Assembly: GCA_003153315.1 (NCBI GenBank)
Contig: PLYA01000011.1
Coordinates: 1-51,617 of the forward strand
DNA: 51,617 bases
Source of the DNA: Bacteroidota bacterium
GTDB lineage: Bacteria; Bacteroidota; Bacteroidia; B-17B0; Aurantibacillaceae
Direction of reading: 5' to 3'
Shown in pieces: positions 51,508 to 51,617 of the stretch. The position numbers were made by a program, and so were the translations under genes. Under the pieces are notes generated by a model, which was not told the origin of the DNA, did no database searches, and saw only the letters and a program-made list of their open reading frames with translations. Each line of letters opens with the position of its first letter. Position 1 is the first letter of the stretch.

Positions 51508-51617
51508 TTTTTGAAAGCATACGAGCAATTAGTATCACTTGGCTCTGACATTACTGCCTTTACACCTATGACCTATCGACGTAGTAGTCTTCTACGGCTC
51601 TTATAAAGAAAACTTAT
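51508..51617 (-). rRNA. rrl: 23S ribosomal RNA, 3' end (partial)
   Basis: On the minus strand the window edge carries GTCGATAGGTCATAGGTGTA, then AAGGCAGTAATGTCAGAGCC and GTGATACTAATTGCTCG, the conserved 3' terminal part of 23S rRNA. The rest is outside the window. The exact 3' end was not determined; 51505-51512 is likely. Confidence 0.9.

Overview
The window reads as a chromosomal contig of a low-GC member of the Bacteroidota, probably Chitinophagales/Sphingobacteriales-like, though I cannot name the genus. Four things support this: a protein with a C-terminal type IX secretion (T9SS) type A sorting domain; family markers such as BatA, DUF3098, DUF2279, DUF6272/SiaB-like and PorE-like OmpA proteins; -7 promoter boxes of the Bacteroidota type (TAnnTTTG) set almost against start codons; and an ATP synthase cluster without the beta and epsilon genes. 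An rRNA operon enters from the right edge on the minus strand (23S 3' end, 5S, strong terminator).

Layout. 1-2.96 kb: a 5'-truncated hybrid histidine kinase (two PAS, HisKA, HATPase, REC, Hpt) overlapping a REC-only regulator. 3.0-9.1 kb: envelope genes (DUF748/AsmA-like, a small lipoprotein, a PorE-like OmpA protein, a TPR protein). The first three carry the same 40-bp upstream element, so they are probably one regulon. 9.1-11.6 kb: DUF2061 plus an MCE/Mla-type lipid transporter (mlaE-mlaF-mlaD). 11.6-12.0 kb: a gap with a 5' half tRNA-Arg(UCU). 12.0-15.3 kb: a dihydroorotase-like protein lacking its HxH metal ligands and a BatA-type vWA protein.

15.58-21.68 kb is the most remarkable region. 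Five consecutive cassettes, all on the minus strand, are separated by 124-128 bp imperfect palindromes that look like integron attC sites. The first bases of each cassette are the inverse complement of the R''-like box at that same cassette's far end, which is the signature expected of circular cassettes inserted by site-specific recombination. No integrase is visible, so this is a cluster of attC sites lacking an integron integrase (CALIN-like). Cargo: a three-gene restriction-modification system (N6-adenine methylase, single-TRD specificity subunit, PD-(D/E)XK nuclease), a secreted Ntn-hydrolase, two lipoproteins and one unknown protein.

21.7-36.5 kb: housekeeping genes interspersed with secreted proteins: a carboxypeptidase-regulatory-like protein, a 21-bp-period minisatellite, DUF3098-uppP, dgkA, VOC, cdd, a MORN-like lipoprotein, polyprenyl synthetase, a secreted YidD-like protein with two PGxGxxYxG membrane proteins, two exported proteins, rlmN, an amidohydrolase, rodA and truB. 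36.5-42.3 kb: the F-type ATP synthase cluster atpB-E-F-H-[lipoprotein]-A-G on the minus strand, with an unexpected lipoprotein gene between atpH and atpA. 42.4-51.2 kb: a double-thioredoxin protein, DUF2279, a second 21-bp-period minisatellite, a large T9SS cargo protein, deoxynucleoside kinase, a SiaB-like kinase and recF, then the rRNA operon. No complete insertion sequence, prophage, CRISPR array or integrase gene was seen.
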